Below are positions 5,351 to 6,182 of a DNA stretch of 6,182 bases, one piece after another. Made by a program: the position numbers and the translations under genes. Positions within the stretch are counted from its first letter, which is position 1; each line of letters begins with the position of its first letter. The DNA lies in assembly GCA_005889025.1 (NCBI GenBank), contig VBCZ01000115.1, positions 1 to 6,182 of the forward strand, read 5' to 3'. The notes beneath the pieces were generated by a model. That model saw only the letters and a list, made by a program, of their open reading frames with translations, was not told the DNA's origin and ran no database searches. The stretch is from Betaproteobacteria bacterium (lineage in GTDB: Bacteria; Pseudomonadota; Gammaproteobacteria; Burkholderiales; Casimicrobiaceae).

Positions 5351-6182
5351 TGTAATAGATCCCGAATCCATTGACGAAGCCCGCTTCCGCGCGGAGAGTG
5401 ACATTGCGCGATAGCGAGTATTCGATCTTCAACGCGTTGTTGGCGACCGACAAGCCCTGCTCGTAGACCAGCGACAGCTTGTCGGTCAGCCGCTTGGTGA
5501 CCGCGACCATCTGACCTGCTGTGCCGGTTCGATTCGCGTCCGAGGCGCGCAAGCTGATGTCGTCGACGCCAAATGCGCGCGCGATCCGCTGCCCAAACGG
5601 CGCGCCGCCGACGCCAGCGAGCGCGCCCAGCGCCGCCTGCAGCGCCGCGGCTTCCGCACCCGTGGTGTTATCCAGCCCATGACCGAGCACCAGCCACGCG
5701 AGCTTTTCGTTGTCGGGGACCGGCGGATTCGATGTGAGCTGAACGCGCGGAACGCGCACCGTGCCGGTGACCTCGACTCCGGCTTCGACCGCGAGATTTT
5801 TGCGCAGCGCAAATACATCGAGCCCCGGATTATCGACGGGCCCGACGAAGTAAAGCTCGCCACGCTCGATGGTGAGACGCTGACCGAAAGCGGTATAGGT
5901 GCCGCGCACGGCCTGGATCGTTCCGTTAGCCACAAGCTCGCCCGCGTCTGTGGTCTTCACGCGCACCGTGCCGGCGAGGCCGGTGTCGAAGCCTTCGCCG
6001 ACGAAGGCGAATCGATCGCCGAAATCCAGCTCGAGGTCGACCGCAAACGGAACTCTTTGCATCGAGCTCCGGGTTTGTCTTCGCTCCCGCCCGCGGACGA
6101 CGACGTCGTCGCCGAGCACTTCCCGGCGAGTCGGCTGGAACTCGAAATATCCCTCGTCCGCCTTCAGCGAACCTGCAAGCAT
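5334..6182 (-). CDS. tamB: TamB, translocation and assembly module subunit (C-terminal part)
   Basis: This is the last 282 residues of a very long inner-membrane-anchored periplasmic protein (usually well over 1,000 residues) that bridges to the outer membrane, works with TamA, and is implicated in outer-membrane protein assembly and phospholipid transport. The fragment is the conserved TamB/DUF490 C-terminal domain: GTYTAFGQRLTIERGELYF (94-112), then GPVDNPGLDVFALR (114-127), VTGTVRVP (138-145) and LTSNPPVPDNEKLAWLVLG (149-167). A beta-strand-rich tail follows and ends YYSRSFD. The ATG at the window edge is internal; the frame is open and the true start lies beyond the window. TamA, normally encoded upstream of tamB, would lie outside on the right. 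No lesions are seen in the visible part. Confidence 0.93.
   Translation of the reverse strand: MLAGSLKADEGYFEFQPTRREVLGDDVVVRGRERRQTRSSMQRVPFAVDLELDFGDRFAFVGEGFDTGLAGTVRVKTTDAGELVANGTIQAVRGTYTAFGQRLTIERGELYFVGPVDNPGLDVFALRKNLAVEAGVEVTGTVRVPRVQLTSNPPVPDNEKLAWLVLGHGLDNTTGAEAAALQAALGALAGVGGAPFGQRIARAFGVDDISLRASDANRTGTAGQMVAVTKRLTDKLSLVYEQGLSVANNALKIEYSLSRNVTLRAEAGFVNGFGIYYSRSFD

Noticed and set aside
5520..5535. GGTTCGATTC in tamB as another tRNA T-arm copy
   Set aside because: It is short, in the coding frame of a conserved gene, and has no extended similarity to the tRNA.

Overview
The window is high-GC and densely coded. Its gene content (an AlgZ/AlgR-type sensor and regulator pair, a GDIQGC-type ApaH, Rep helicase, a membrane-anchored diheme cytochrome c and TamB) points to a Gram-negative proteobacterium, most likely a betaproteobacterium. 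TamB implies an outer membrane and the cytochrome implies a respiratory chain. The class is inferred from remembered family sequences, not from a search.

Layout: positions 1-410 (+) hold the C-terminal end of a LytS/AlgZ-type histidine kinase. It overlaps by 8 bases an AlgR/LytR response regulator (403-1167, +). A 98-bp gap carries a long inverted repeat and leads to a PfkB-family sugar or nucleoside kinase (1266-2210, +), which probably starts at a TTG inside that repeat. Convergent to it is apaH (2290-3063, -), which reads openly throughout but lacks about 19 residues, including the conserved LDTGC segment. Divergent from apaH is a rep helicase pseudogene (3148-4184, +) with three separate lesions: a large in-frame deletion, a one-base frameshift and a premature TGA. 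Nine bases further on ends a convergent diheme cytochrome c gene (4194-5081, -). A 128-bp divergent promoter region separates it from tRNA-Arg(CCG) (5210-5286, +). Just after the tRNA lies a short copy of its T-arm, followed by the convergent 3' end of tamB (5334-6182, -), which runs off the window.

The kinase and regulator form one signalling unit. The other genes look like unrelated housekeeping neighbours. There are no insertion sequences, CRISPR arrays or phage genes, and no gene-free stretch longer than about 130 bases.

The most notable signal is localised gene decay: two adjacent, divergently transcribed genes (apaH and rep) both carry in-frame internal deletions, and rep has gone on to gather a frameshift and a nonsense codon. 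I found no convincing new multi-gene system.
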